Below are positions 13,328-21,046 of a stretch of 33,942 nucleotides of DNA, one piece after another. The translations under genes and the position numbers were made by a program. Numbering within the stretch: position 1 is the stretch's first letter; every line of letters starts with the position of its first letter. A model generated the notes under the pieces. It did no database searches and was not told where the DNA came from. It was given only the letters and a program-made list of their open reading frames with translations. The stretch is taken from assembly GCF_003686955.1 (NCBI RefSeq), contig NZ_RCVM01000020.1:1-33942 (forward strand), in the 5' to 3' direction. Source of the stretch: Streptococcus hillyeri. GTDB taxonomy: Bacteria; Bacillota; Bacilli; Lactobacillales; Streptococcaceae.

Positions 13328-14206
13328 ATGGAAAATTCTCATCATCTCCTGCCTTATCGTTTTGAGCGCATGCACATCCAAAATGGCCGCCCCGACACCC
13401 TTTTTCATTGGCATCCAGAGATGGAAGTTCATTATATTTTTTCTGGCCGTGCCCGTTACCACATTGACTATGATATTTTTAATAGTAACGAGGGAGACAT
13501 TGTTTTAGTTCACCCTAACGGGATGCATTCCATCCATCCTTTGGAAAAAGCAGAGCAGATTTCAGAGGCATTCATCTGCCATTTGGATATGATTGGACAA
13601 CGTTTAGTTGACCAAACCAGCCTTCATTATCTTCAACCCTTGCAAAATAGTGCCTTAAAATTTGTTCCCCGTATCCAACCACACATGGCAGGATATGAGG
13701 ATATCAAATCCTGTGTATTAACCATTCTAGAGTTAGCTAAAAAAGAAGGACGGCATTTCGAATTATTTCTAAAAGCCAAACTCAATGAACTCCTTTACCT
13801 TCTTTTTTTGCACCGCCATGTCCTCAAAAAAGCAACCGACGATACTTACCGTAAAAACGCTAAAATTCGACAAGTTATCGACCACATCAATAACCATTAT
13901 CAAGAAAACCTATCCATTCATCAACTCGCAACTCTCATTGGTTACAGTAAGGCCCACTTTATGAGTTTGTTCAAGCAACATACCGGCTCATCCTGCACAG
14001 ACTTTATCATCCGTGTTCGCCTACAAAAAGCCAGCCAGCTCCTCATTCATAGCCATGATAGCATTTTAGAAATTGCAGAGCAAACAGGCTTTACCAATCT
14101 TTCACATTTCAATCGTCAATTCAAAAAACAATACCTTCTCACACCGCGACAATACCGACAAGAACATAGCAAGAAGAAAGACACTCAAAATTTCATTAAT
14201 CCTTAG
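13328..14206 (+). CDS. AraC-family transcriptional regulator
   Basis: A 292-aa regulator. An N-terminal cupin-like sensing domain (about residues 15-90; FHWHPEMEVHYIFSGRARY, then GDIVLVHPNGMHS) precedes a C-terminal pair of helix-turn-helix motifs (about 185-285). The C-terminal part shows IDHINNHYQENLSIHQLA, IGYSKAHFMSLFKQ and the signature IAEQTGFTNLSHFNRQFKK...TPRQYR. I start at the ATG preceded by GGAG. The TTG 15 nt upstream overlaps that site. It is divergent from the GH1 operon and the only regulator beside it, so it is the probable activator of the repeated box in this cluster. The inducer is probably a beta-glucoside or its phosphate (inference). Confidence 0.9.
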   Translation: MENSHHLLPYRFERMHIQNGRPDTLFHWHPEMEVHYIFSGRARYHIDYDIFNSNEGDIVLVHPNGMHSIHPLEKAEQISEAFICHLDMIGQRLVDQTSLHYLQPLQNSALKFVPRIQPHMAGYEDIKSCVLTILELAKKEGRHFELFLKAKLNELLYLLFLHRHVLKKATDDTYRKNAKIRQVIDHINNHYQENLSIHQLATLIGYSKAHFMSLFKQHTGSSCTDFIIRVRLQKASQLLIHSHDSILEIAEQTGFTNLSHFNRQFKKQYLLTPRQYRQEHSKKKDTQNFINP

Positions 14207-14214
14207 ACCTAAAT

Positions 14215-14265
14215 AAAAAAACGGGGACGAACAGCTCAACAATAAGCTGCCATTCCTCGTTTTTA
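14215..14265 (+). terminator. Terminator after the AraC-type gene
   Basis: AACGGGGA pairs with TCCTCGTT (one G.U pair), an inner AGCT/AGCT pair closes the loop, and TTTT follows. A-runs on the left side may let it work from the other strand too. Confidence 0.7.
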
Positions 14266-14370
14266 AGTTTATAAAGAAGTCAAAAAACTTCTATGATATG
14301 ACACTCAGTCAATTCCACAATACCCTATTAAAGTCAATTAGTTTTTATTTAGTATTTTTGTTAGCACTTC

Positions 14371-14570
14371 TCCTAATGTGGTGTGGGGCGCTCAAAAGGT
14401 CTGGGAGACCTTTTGAGGTGGGAAATAAAGCTGACGAAGTCAGTGTCAGAACCTCCCCTCCTACAGAGTTCCATTCCTTCTTGGCAAGCCTAGGTCTCCT
14501 TCGCTCTCTGGTTTCTAAGCTCAGGCTGAAACTGTCCACTGGACAATTTCAGCCCCACGAGGTTGGGACA
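14371..14570 (+). repeat. Dispersed intergenic repeat, copy C (most complete)
   Basis: It runs from TCCTAATGTGGTGTGG to GAGGTTGGGACA and contains an 11-bp hairpin (CTCAAAAGGTC, 5-nt loop, GACCTTTTGAG). It aligns with copy A (659-843, inverted) through most of its length and with copy D (30516-30668) in its first half. Confidence 0.65.
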
Positions 14571-14686
14571 TAAATATCTCAACCTTCTATTTTTAATGGT
14601 AATAACAGATTGACGCAGTGGTTGATTGGAGGTCCTAAACCCTTGCTACGCAATCGTTAGCGGCCATCCTAATCAACTGTGCGGAG

Positions 14687-14733
14687 GTGGGACGACGAAG
14701 TCAATTTCTTCGAAATCATGACTTCTGTCCCAC
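14687..14733. repeat. Long imperfect hairpin in the spacer
   Basis: GTGGGAC at the left pairs with GTCCCAC at the right. The inside continues with GAAGTCA/TGACTTC and ATTTC/GAAAT around a TTC loop. It has no T tract. It looks like a second type of intergenic repeat or an RNA structural element rather than a terminator. Confidence 0.45.
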
Positions 14734-14919
14734 TCTCTATCACCACTGCGGAAAGTGCTAGTTGTGGCGACTTCGTCGCTCGTAATGATTGCAGAAAATA
14801 CCAGTAATAAAGTATTATAAAACAACCATATATTGAAGAGGAATTCATTGTGACTGAGACATTTTATCTTAAACGAATTTACTATTTTAAAGCTAAAACA
14901 CTATATCACTGAGAACATC

Positions 14920-15789
14920 CTAATTTTCTTCACTACTAGCCAATTTTTTCAAAATCTGACGGCGTTTACGATGTTTTCGAGATTCAATCATGAAAATTAT
15001 AAAAAGAATCAAAACAATTGGAACACCAATAAATGGAGCGATGTAAATCGGTTCAATTTGAATAGCATCTGGAGTCACTAGACCATCACCATCTTCATTG
15101 GAAACACGATGACCACGTACCAAAAGGCGGTGAGTATTAATCCCATACGGCGTACAAGTTACCAAAGTCTGATAGTCCATACCTTCTTCAATTTGAATAT
15201 TACTCAAATCTGTCGGTAAAACCGTTCTAATCTGATCCACTTCATAAGTATAAGATTCATTAAGAATACTTACCGTCCAACGATCCCCCACCTTCAATTT
15301 ATCCAAATCGGTAAATAAGCGTGACGATGGTAACCCTCTATGACCAGATAAAACCGAGTGAGTTGATACACCTCCAACAGGGAGACTCGTCCCCTCAATA
15401 TGACCAATAGAAGTTAGTAAAACATCCTCAGAGGTTCCATGATAAAGTGGAAGCGTGACATTAATCTTTGGAATAGAAATAAAGCCCATATTTCCAGTCT
15501 GATCAATAGCCAACTCTTTATTATAAGCGTCACGATCCTTATCTGTCATATGCCAATTGATACCAGAATCTTTGAACTTTTCATTATACTTTTTAGCACT
15601 TGAAAGAATTTTCTCATATTGACTCGTATCAATAGCAGAGACGCTCTTTTGATAATCCATAATCGCTTGTGATTGGTGGAAAGAATTCCAATAATTAGCG
15701 ATTGAGGGATAGGCTATCAAACCTATCCCTACAATCATGATTGTGACAAGCAAAATGGATATCCGATTCTTTTGTAAAAATGCTTTCAA
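14920..15789 (-). CDS. Class C (pilin-polymerising) sortase
   Basis: A 289-aa sortase. It has an N-terminal membrane segment (ISILLVTIMIVGIGLIAYP), a catalytic domain, and a C-terminal membrane segment (IGVPIVLILFIIFMI) followed by a basic tail, the topology of class C enzymes. The His is in SVLSGHRGLP, the Cys in TLVTCTPYG and the Arg in LLVRGHR. The start is a TTG with AAGGAG upstream. It is the last gene of the pilus operon and should join backbone pilin subunits through a lysine. The usual Asp-Pro-aromatic lid motif before the catalytic core is not visible: the region reads DSGINWHMTDKDRDAYN. Its active site may therefore be regulated differently. Confidence 0.9.
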   Translation of the reverse strand: MKAFLQKNRISILLVTIMIVGIGLIAYPSIANYWNSFHQSQAIMDYQKSVSAIDTSQYEKILSSAKKYNEKFKDSGINWHMTDKDRDAYNKELAIDQTGNMGFISIPKINVTLPLYHGTSEDVLLTSIGHIEGTSLPVGGVSTHSVLSGHRGLPSSRLFTDLDKLKVGDRWTVSILNESYTYEVDQIRTVLPTDLSNIQIEEGMDYQTLVTCTPYGINTHRLLVRGHRVSNEDGDGLVTPDAIQIEPIYIAPFIGVPIVLILFIIFMIESRKHRKRRQILKKLASSEEN

Positions 15790-15820
15790 AACAACTCCTT
15801 ATCCATCCGCTCACCTAACA

Positions 15821-17287
15821 TTAATCTTCCGCACGACGACGTGCCACAAGAGTAACACCTGCCGCAATCACCAACGTCGTACCAACAATGTAAAGTAGTT
15901 TTGTTCCAAAGCTACCAGTAGATGGAAGTTCAGCACCACTATTGTTTTTAATTTCAGGTGTAGCAATCAATGTATCAGTTGCATCTGCATCACCTTTAAG
16001 TTTCAAAGTCACCAAAGTTGGTTCTTTCTTAAGGTTGTATCCTTTAGGAGCAACCGTTTCAATCAATTCATACTCACCTTCAGCTAGCCCCGTGAATGTC
16101 GCCTCACCTTTATTATCAGTTGTTTTAATAGTAGCATTAGCTTGGTCTGATTCCCACATTGTTTTATCGTTGTCAAATTTGTAGAATTTACCATCAACTT
16201 TTCTTTTAAGTACAAATTGTGCACCTTCGAGAACTTTCTGAGTGTCTACACCATCAACTTTTTTAATCTTAATTTCGCCATCATAGACATTCACAGTTTT
16301 ACCTGGCTCATTTGGATCCGGTTTATCATTAGGCTTGATACGAGCCGTATTGGTATTTTGAGCACTAGAACCTTCAGTAGCACCTGATTTTAAAATTCCT
16401 TTGTAAATTACAACGATTTCATTTACACCTTGATTATAATAGAAATCATCTCCTTTACCAAGTTGAGCGTCAGCAGTTTGAGTTTGTGTTGCAGCCCAAG
16501 GAATTGTCAACGTAAAATCATTATTAGACTGTTCAAACTTATAAGTCCCTGTTGCACCTGTAGTCTCTTGAGTTAATACAGTGCCATTGACCTTAACTTC
16601 AAAAGAATTAGGGACAAGTTCAACCACCGTAGCATCTGGCATGTCATCGGTCATCACATATTGATAAACCTTGTTACCTTTATTGAAATTTGTAGCATTT
16701 GTATAGGTAACAGTATAAGTAATTTCATCCCCTACATTGTAAGACTTTTCATTAGTCGTTTTTCCACCAGTGTCACCCCAAGTCGGTTCTGATTCCTTTT
16801 CATGAATAATAGCATCTGGAGATGCAGAAGTTACCATGGTTACTGAACCTTGATTAAGTGATGAATCAACAAGATAGTAACCATACCCTACTTGCAAGGT
16901 TTCAGTTGAATCCGTACCATTTTCTATTTTGGTATCAACAGGATTACCAAGCTTATCTTTTAACCCTTTAGCCCAGGTTGTAATTTGTTCTGATGTAACA
17001 CCTGCCTTCGGTGTAATATAAGTCAAATTCCCATTAGTATTTGTATCAAATAGGCTTTTAAAACCAGAATCCTCTAGAAGAGCATTGCCAGTAGGAAGTG
17101 TGTAAGAAACAGCGTCTCCATCATTAGTCGCATCAAAAATTTTATAAGCTTTATATTCAGTATTTTGTTGAGTATTTTTAATTTCAATACTACCAGGACC
17201 AGCCGCAAATACCGGTGTTGTAGCTGGTGCTACAGTTCCAAGAATAAGTGTTGCTGCTAGTATAGATTTAATGATTTTCTTTTTCAT
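15821..17287 (-). CDS. Pilus backbone subunit (LPXTG, Cna_B-type major pilin)
   Basis: A 488-aa surface protein. The signal peptide covers about residues 1-29 (ending PVFAA). A first domain is followed by an isopeptide-type domain from about 175 (YNVGDEITYTVTYTN), then a Cna_B domain from about 340 (EIKIKKVDG...LEGAQFVLKR). The E-box YELIETVAPKGYN is near 418. LPSTG, a hydrophobic segment and an Arg-rich tail close the protein. This is the layout of a major pilin just before its class C sortase. No canonical YPKN-type pilin motif is seen; the spacer IIHEKESEPTW near 160 occupies the usual place. The start has only a weak ribosome binding site. Confidence 0.88.
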   Translation of the reverse strand: MKKKIIKSILAATLILGTVAPATTPVFAAGPGSIEIKNTQQNTEYKAYKIFDATNDGDAVSYTLPTGNALLEDSGFKSLFDTNTNGNLTYITPKAGVTSEQITTWAKGLKDKLGNPVDTKIENGTDSTETLQVGYGYYLVDSSLNQGSVTMVTSASPDAIIHEKESEPTWGDTGGKTTNEKSYNVGDEITYTVTYTNATNFNKGNKVYQYVMTDDMPDATVVELVPNSFEVKVNGTVLTQETTGATGTYKFEQSNNDFTLTIPWAATQTQTADAQLGKGDDFYYNQGVNEIVVIYKGILKSGATEGSSAQNTNTARIKPNDKPDPNEPGKTVNVYDGEIKIKKVDGVDTQKVLEGAQFVLKRKVDGKFYKFDNDKTMWESDQANATIKTTDNKGEATFTGLAEGEYELIETVAPKGYNLKKEPTLVTLKLKGDADATDTLIATPEIKNNSGAELPSTGSFGTKLLYIVGTTLVIAAGVTLVARRRAED

Positions 17288-17318
17288 AAAATAAATAATT
17301 TCTTTCTAGTATTGTTTA

Positions 17319-18893
17319 TCAATACATTAATTTGTGTTTTTTGTATAAAAGTAATCCTGCCGGTAATGCCAATAGCACTCCTAGGATTAGGTAAAGATGT
17401 CCTCCAATACCACCCGTCGATGGCAATTCAGCACCTTTTGAGTTTGTAATTTTGAATTCAAACTGCTGAGCAGTTAGTGTATTAATAACCGTTGGTGTCG
17501 CAGCGTTACCATTTTGAATAAAGCTTGCGCCTGTCGCCGTAACTTCTAAAGACATATCCGTTTTTTCAAGGTTGTAACCATCTGGAGCTTTAGTCTCTGT
17601 AATGAGATAACTGCCCACTGGCAAATTGAAGAAAGGATCTTGCGTATTCCCATTAACAACTATCCCTGCATCATTTGAGGTTACTTTTGTATAAAGTGGG
17701 GTTGTTGCTTTCTGCCCATTTTCAACCTTGTAGATATCAAATTCAGCACCAGATAAGCCCATATTAATGTTTTCGACACTAACTTTCTTCAAGACAACTT
17801 GTTGCGTGTGACGTGTATTCGTGAAAACGATATCAATATCACCATCCACAGTTAGTTGAGGTAGGTTAACCACACGATCTGTCCAAGGCTGTGCCCCAGA
17901 AGCTGGTTTTGAATGCGTTATATCTTCTGTCTTAGTGAACTCTGCATAATCTTGTTCGTCAATTGAAATGACTGTTCCATATGGAATTTTAGTAAATACT
18001 TTCTTCTCATTACCATGGGTAGCAGAATCTCTCAATGCAAAATTTCCTTGTTGTAAAGTATTGCCTGGATCAAATTTAAATTCTTTGTGTTTATCAGAGT
18101 CGTTACCAATAACTTTCTTTGTAACGGTTACTGTATATTCTTTTGGTCTCCAAACTGCGTATAAGGTATTAGCAGCATCTGGTTTATTGTCCAATCCAAC
18201 TTTTTGATTGAAGTTATACTCAACACGACCTTTATCTGCATCTGATTTGTCTGTATGCCAGCCAATTAGATCATATCCAACTCTTGTAAAGTAATCTGAT
18301 TCTTTTGTTGTATGAGTGGCATTTACTGGTAATTTATCAAAGGTTATAAGGGTAACCGTTTGACCATTATCAATTCTTTCTCCACCATTGCCATCATAGA
18401 TAATTTTCGTGGTTTCAACTTGAATCTTATCAACTGGTTTATAAACCGGATAAACAATCAAGGTTTTATGATCATCTGCTTTTAGAGCATCAATAGTAAT
18501 AATATCATGCGGATTATAAATCCGACCATTATACAACCAACCACGGAAACGATAGCCATCTGGGGACGTCGGACGACTTTGTAACTCGGCATGTGATTGA
18601 TCATCATACTTGTTAGGATCATATGGTAAGTTTGTAGCTTTTAAATTTGTCCCATCTTTCACAATAGGCTTCAAATCTAATCCATGAACATCTTCACTAT
18701 ATACAACCCTATATTCACCTGCTCGGCGCCATTCAGCCCTTAAAGTCAAATCACTCGTTACAGCACCACTAAAGTTGTATGGACGCACATTTTTTCCATC
18801 AAGCCCTACAACATACCAACCAATCAAATGATAAGCGTCCTTATCTTTACGATAACGCTTCGTTTGATCAACATTTTCTTCTCTAGGATTTTG
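17319..18893 (-). pseudogene. 3' part of the pilus tip adhesin gene, cut off by the integrated element
   Basis: This fragment encodes about 523 residues ending in LPSTGG, a hydrophobic segment and a basic tail. It contains InlB-type B repeats (LTLRAEW, YRFRGWLYNG, LYAVWRPKEYTV) and a Cna_B domain (VVLKKVSVENINMGLSGAEF) with the E-box LITETKAPDGYNL. It has no signal peptide. The frame is open back to the core at 18893, and a TAA follows 24 nt inside the element. The only possible start is a TTG at 18827 without a ribosome binding site. Joined at CAAAATCC to the fragment at 26400-29326 it gives one uninterrupted 1497-aa frame. The fragment holds the cell-wall anchor, so the present N-terminal piece cannot be anchored or joined to the pilus. 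Confidence 0.85.
18886..18893 (-). repeat. Attachment core, element end distal to the integrase
   Basis: CAAAATCC on the minus strand is shared with 26400-26407. The adhesin side (TAGAGAAG) continues the reading frame of the 3' adhesin fragment. On the element side the preceding bases ACT match those expected before the core in tRNA-Leu(CAA). Confidence 0.8.
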
Positions 18894-18958
18894 AGTTTGG
18901 TTCTTACCGTTTTAGAAGTATATAAAGCCTTTCAATTAGGCTTTTCAAGAAGTTACCT

Positions 18959-18983
18959 CTATCGTAAAAACGATAGTTTTTTT
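18959..18983 (+). terminator. Hairpin with T tract near the element end
   Basis: CTATCGT, AAAA, ACGATAG and seven T residues form a plus-strand intrinsic terminator. No plus-strand gene precedes it, so it may block antisense transcripts or be part of the attachment-site architecture. Confidence 0.4.
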
Positions 18984-18987
18984 ATTT

Positions 18988-19007
18988 TTAGTAACTTTTT
19001 AGGAATT
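18988..19007 (+). repeat. Candidate integrase arm-type site, left
   Basis: TTAGTAACTTTTTAGGAATT closely matches the sequence at 26266-26284 in the same orientation, about 100 and 120 bp from the respective cores. Each consists of two tandem TTAG.AA words. This is a plausible arm-type binding site for the tyrosine recombinase. Confidence 0.4.
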
Positions 19008-19785
19008 ATCGTATAAGTACTTCGCTATCTGTACAAGGTATACTAAAATTCAATTTCTCTATTAAATTACGTATTTCTTCTTTATTCTTATTGCCACATT
19101 TTGGACCAAATATTATTTTCATATTATTGAAAATATCCTTATTTAGAGGGATATCAAGATGTTCTACTGGTAGAGTAATATTTGATAACGCATTGAGCAT
19201 AAATGCCCCAAAATTTTCATTTTGTTTCTCTAAAATATTAAGCAACTCTCCAATGCTCCATGGTAAAACTGAAATAGAGAATCTGTGCTCGTCTTGAAAT
19301 TGCCAATTCGTTGTTTTGTATCTGCCATTTGCATTCAAATCGATAATTGTCTCTTTTTCATTAATAGACACTACTTTAGGAATAGTTAATAATTCATCAT
19401 CTGTGTATTTAATACTAATAATTTCAGGTAAATAGCCATTAGTTGGAACCATCTTGGTCGTTAAGGGATTTAATAGAGGTAAAATATCTACTAGTTTTTT
19501 TCCGTCAAAAGAAAACTTAGTTGTCTCAAAAACATCTAAGACTGAAGCAAAATTAATCTCAATCATAACCCCTTTAAAATTATTCCCGTACATACTCCAT
19601 TGCGGAATACTGTCAGACACACTTGTCCAACAAGAAACATAATTTATACTTCCTAAGTTTCCAAAATCTGCAGTTTTTTGCTCATTCGGGTCATCAACAA
19701 ATCCAAGACTCTTAAATCTCAATGTCTGATTCTGTAAAATTAATTTTAGTGTTTCAGCTGAAGTATAGTGATAAAAAGCAAACAT
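19006..19785 (-). CDS. DUF2971-like protein (possible defence cargo)
   Basis: A 259-aa soluble protein. The N-terminus FYHYTSAETLKLILQN, then DDPNEQ near residue 31 and VSCWTS...QWSMYG near 50-66, follow the DUF2971 pattern (a Y.Y.S start, NDP.E, then W..Y). Members are of unknown function and often lie on mobile or defence islands. It lies 8 nt behind the small gene at 19794-19973, whose stop codon runs into its ribosome binding site (AGGTGAG). The pair is thus an operon reading opposite to the transfer genes. The family assignment rests on motif recall, without an alignment. Confidence 0.6.
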   Translation of the reverse strand: MFAFYHYTSAETLKLILQNQTLRFKSLGFVDDPNEQKTADFGNLGSINYVSCWTSVSDSIPQWSMYGNNFKGVMIEINFASVLDVFETTKFSFDGKKLVDILPLLNPLTTKMVPTNGYLPEIISIKYTDDELLTIPKVVSINEKETIIDLNANGRYKTTNWQFQDEHRFSISVLPWSIGELLNILEKQNENFGAFMLNALSNITLPVEHLDIPLNKDIFNNMKIIFGPKCGNKNKEEIRNLIEKLNFSIPCTDSEVLIR

Positions 19786-19793
19786 CTACTCAC

Positions 19794-19973
19794 CTATTTC
19801 ATTTCTTCATCAATTTTATAATATTCCTTTATGTACTCATAGTATTTATAAATCGCTTGATTTAAAATATAAGCCTTAGTTACACGACCTTCCTTTTCAG
19901 CAATAATTTTTTGAATTTCATCTAATTCATCCGATGACCGTTTTGTCATATAAAATGCTATTTGCTTCTCCAT
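19794..19973 (-). CDS. 59-aa ribbon-helix-helix-like DNA-binding protein
   Basis: A small protein starting MEKQIAFYMTKRSSDELDEI and continuing IIAEKEGRVTKAYILNQAIY. One beta strand followed by two helices with an N-terminal basic patch fits CopG/Arc-type repressors. AAAGGAG lies 9 nt before the ATG. It is followed directly by the DUF2971 gene. The divergent promoter region next to it carries repeated words that could be its operators. It may be an autorepressor and control the element's plus-strand genes, or act as the antitoxin of a pair; the sequence alone does not decide. Confidence 0.6.
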   Translation of the reverse strand: MEKQIAFYMTKRSSDELDEIQKIIAEKEGRVTKAYILNQAIYKYYEYIKEYYKIDEEMK

Positions 19974-20017
19974 TATAATTCTCCTTTATTTATTTAAGTT
20001 AATTTTAGCAAAAAAAA

Positions 20018-20095
20018 TAGTAAATAGCTAGTTTTTGTCATTGACAAAGTTTCTTTTTGGGATTATAGTAGCTATAAACTAGTAAATAAATAGTT
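20018..20095 (+). promoter_or_regulatory. Main leftward end promoter of the element, flanked by direct repeats
   Basis: TTGACA (20041-20046), a 17-nt spacer and TATAGT (20064-20069) make a near-consensus promoter reading into the small acidic gene and the transfer genes. The word TAGTAAATAnnTAGTT occurs just upstream of the -35 (20018-20033) and just past the expected start (20080-20095). The perfect inverted repeat TTGTCA-T-TGACAA (20035-20047) overlaps the -35. All are good candidates for binding by the neighbouring ribbon-helix-helix-like protein. Confidence 0.65.
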
Positions 20096-20117
20096 CAAAA
20101 CAAAAAAGGAGGACAAC

Positions 20118-20222
20118 ATGAACGAATTTGAACAAGAAGCTTTAGATTACTTCTATGAAGAATTGGAAAGTTATTACGATGAGGGCGAACAAGGAGAAAT
20201 CTTTGACGAATTCGACTACTAG
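20118..20222 (+). CDS. 34-aa strongly acidic protein
   Basis: A short frame with an excellent ribosome binding site (AAAGGAGGACAAC before the ATG) directly downstream of the strongest promoter of the element. The product starts MNEFEQEALDYFYEELES. It has 14 Asp/Glu and no Lys or Arg in 34 residues, with many Tyr and Phe. A 16-nt palindrome (AGGAGGAATTCCTCCT) follows its stop codon. No family is recognised. The charge suggests a protein that binds a basic partner or mimics DNA, as some anti-restriction or anti-repressor proteins do, but this is conjecture. Confidence 0.55.
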   Translation: MNEFEQEALDYFYEELESYYDEGEQGEIFDEFDY

Positions 20223-20267
20223 CAGGAGGAATTCCTCCTCTTGCTAAAATTTTTGGAGGACAATTTT

Positions 20268-21026
20268 ATGACACAACTTACAATTTCTACTTGGAATATC
20301 AATCAACGTTCAGGACTTGGCAGACAAATTCCTGATATGGTTGTAACTGAACTAAGACAATTAAATGCAGATATTATATGTCTGACAGAGTATGTCAAGA
20401 CAGAAACCCATAATTTATTCTGTGCTAGATTGCAGGATATTGGCTATGAGGTTTTTGAAGATGACCGTTCTCTTGAATTCGGAAACGAAATCTTAGTAGC
20501 TATCAAAAGTTCCTTAATTTCTGATAGTAAATTCACTACCATTGATAATGATGATAGTAATCCAAACTTTTTGCGAGTCGCAGTAAATATATTTGGTAAG
20601 GAATTAAATATTATAGGTACTCGTATAAAAACTGGTGGAAAAGATATCATTGAAGATTTTAAAGAGCGCAAAATACAGCTAGATAATCTAATTTCAAATT
20701 TGCCTGCAAGTCATGAACATACCATCATTCTAGGTGACTTTAATAATGGTTTTTTCAAACAGAATGATGATATTCATTCCTATCAAGGAAAAGCTAGAGA
20801 GTTTTACTCTTATCCATTACTTAAGTCGATAATGAGTAAGGCAGGATTAACTGTATATACTCCATCAGATTCAAACTCTTGGAAGTATTGTAAGTTAGAC
20901 CATATTTTTGCAAATATCCCTATAGTAAATGAAAATTATTCTTGGGAATTCTTAAAAAATCCTGATTATAAAAGCCAAGTAGGCTACCCAGACCATGCGA
21001 TTTTATCAGCAACTATTTCTTTATAA
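20268..21026 (+). CDS. Endonuclease/exonuclease/phosphatase (EEP) family protein
   Basis: A 252-aa protein with the metal-dependent EEP fold signature in order: STWNIN (residues 6-11), the Glu of CLTEYV near 38, GDFNNG near 158, the LDHIFA segment near 214, and YPDHA with the catalytic His near 242. Family members cleave phosphodiester or phosphomonoester bonds in DNA, inositol phosphates or lipids. I start at the ATG preceded by GGAGG; the TTG nine codons upstream lacks such a site. There is no signal peptide, so it acts in the cytoplasm. It comes before the coupling-protein gene and could be cargo or help process element DNA; the substrate is unknown. Confidence 0.75.
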   Translation: MTQLTISTWNINQRSGLGRQIPDMVVTELRQLNADIICLTEYVKTETHNLFCARLQDIGYEVFEDDRSLEFGNEILVAIKSSLISDSKFTTIDNDDSNPNFLRVAVNIFGKELNIIGTRIKTGGKDIIEDFKERKIQLDNLISNLPASHEHTIILGDFNNGFFKQNDDIHSYQGKAREFYSYPLLKSIMSKAGLTVYTPSDSNSWKYCKLDHIFANIPIVNENYSWEFLKNPDYKSQVGYPDHAILSATISL

Positions 21027-21046
21027 TTCTCCATGAGGCGCTGATT

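Larger units (their letters stand above)
14268..14919. other. 650-bp non-coding spacer made of repeats and hairpins
   Basis: No gene is supported here. The stretch holds one full copy of the dispersed repeat (14371-14570), a long hairpin (14687-14733), a small GCGAC-TTC-GTCGC hairpin near 14770, and about 130 bp of AT-rich DNA up to the end of the pilus operon. The short frame at 14298-14573 is repeat sequence. Confidence 0.65.

Noticed and set aside
14687..14733. Pilus operon terminator
   Set aside because: The hairpin lies almost 190 bp past the sortase stop and has no T tract on the minus strand.
18827..18893. Independent gene start for the 3' adhesin fragment
   Set aside because: The TTG has no ribosome binding site and the product lacks any export signal; the frame continues upstream to the core.
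18894..18915. Longer adhesin homology inside the element end (codons reading Gly-Lys-Asn-Gln, like the adhesin before the other core)
   Set aside because: The resemblance covers only four codons, needs a gap, and is followed by a stop codon; chance or attachment-site composition explains it as well.
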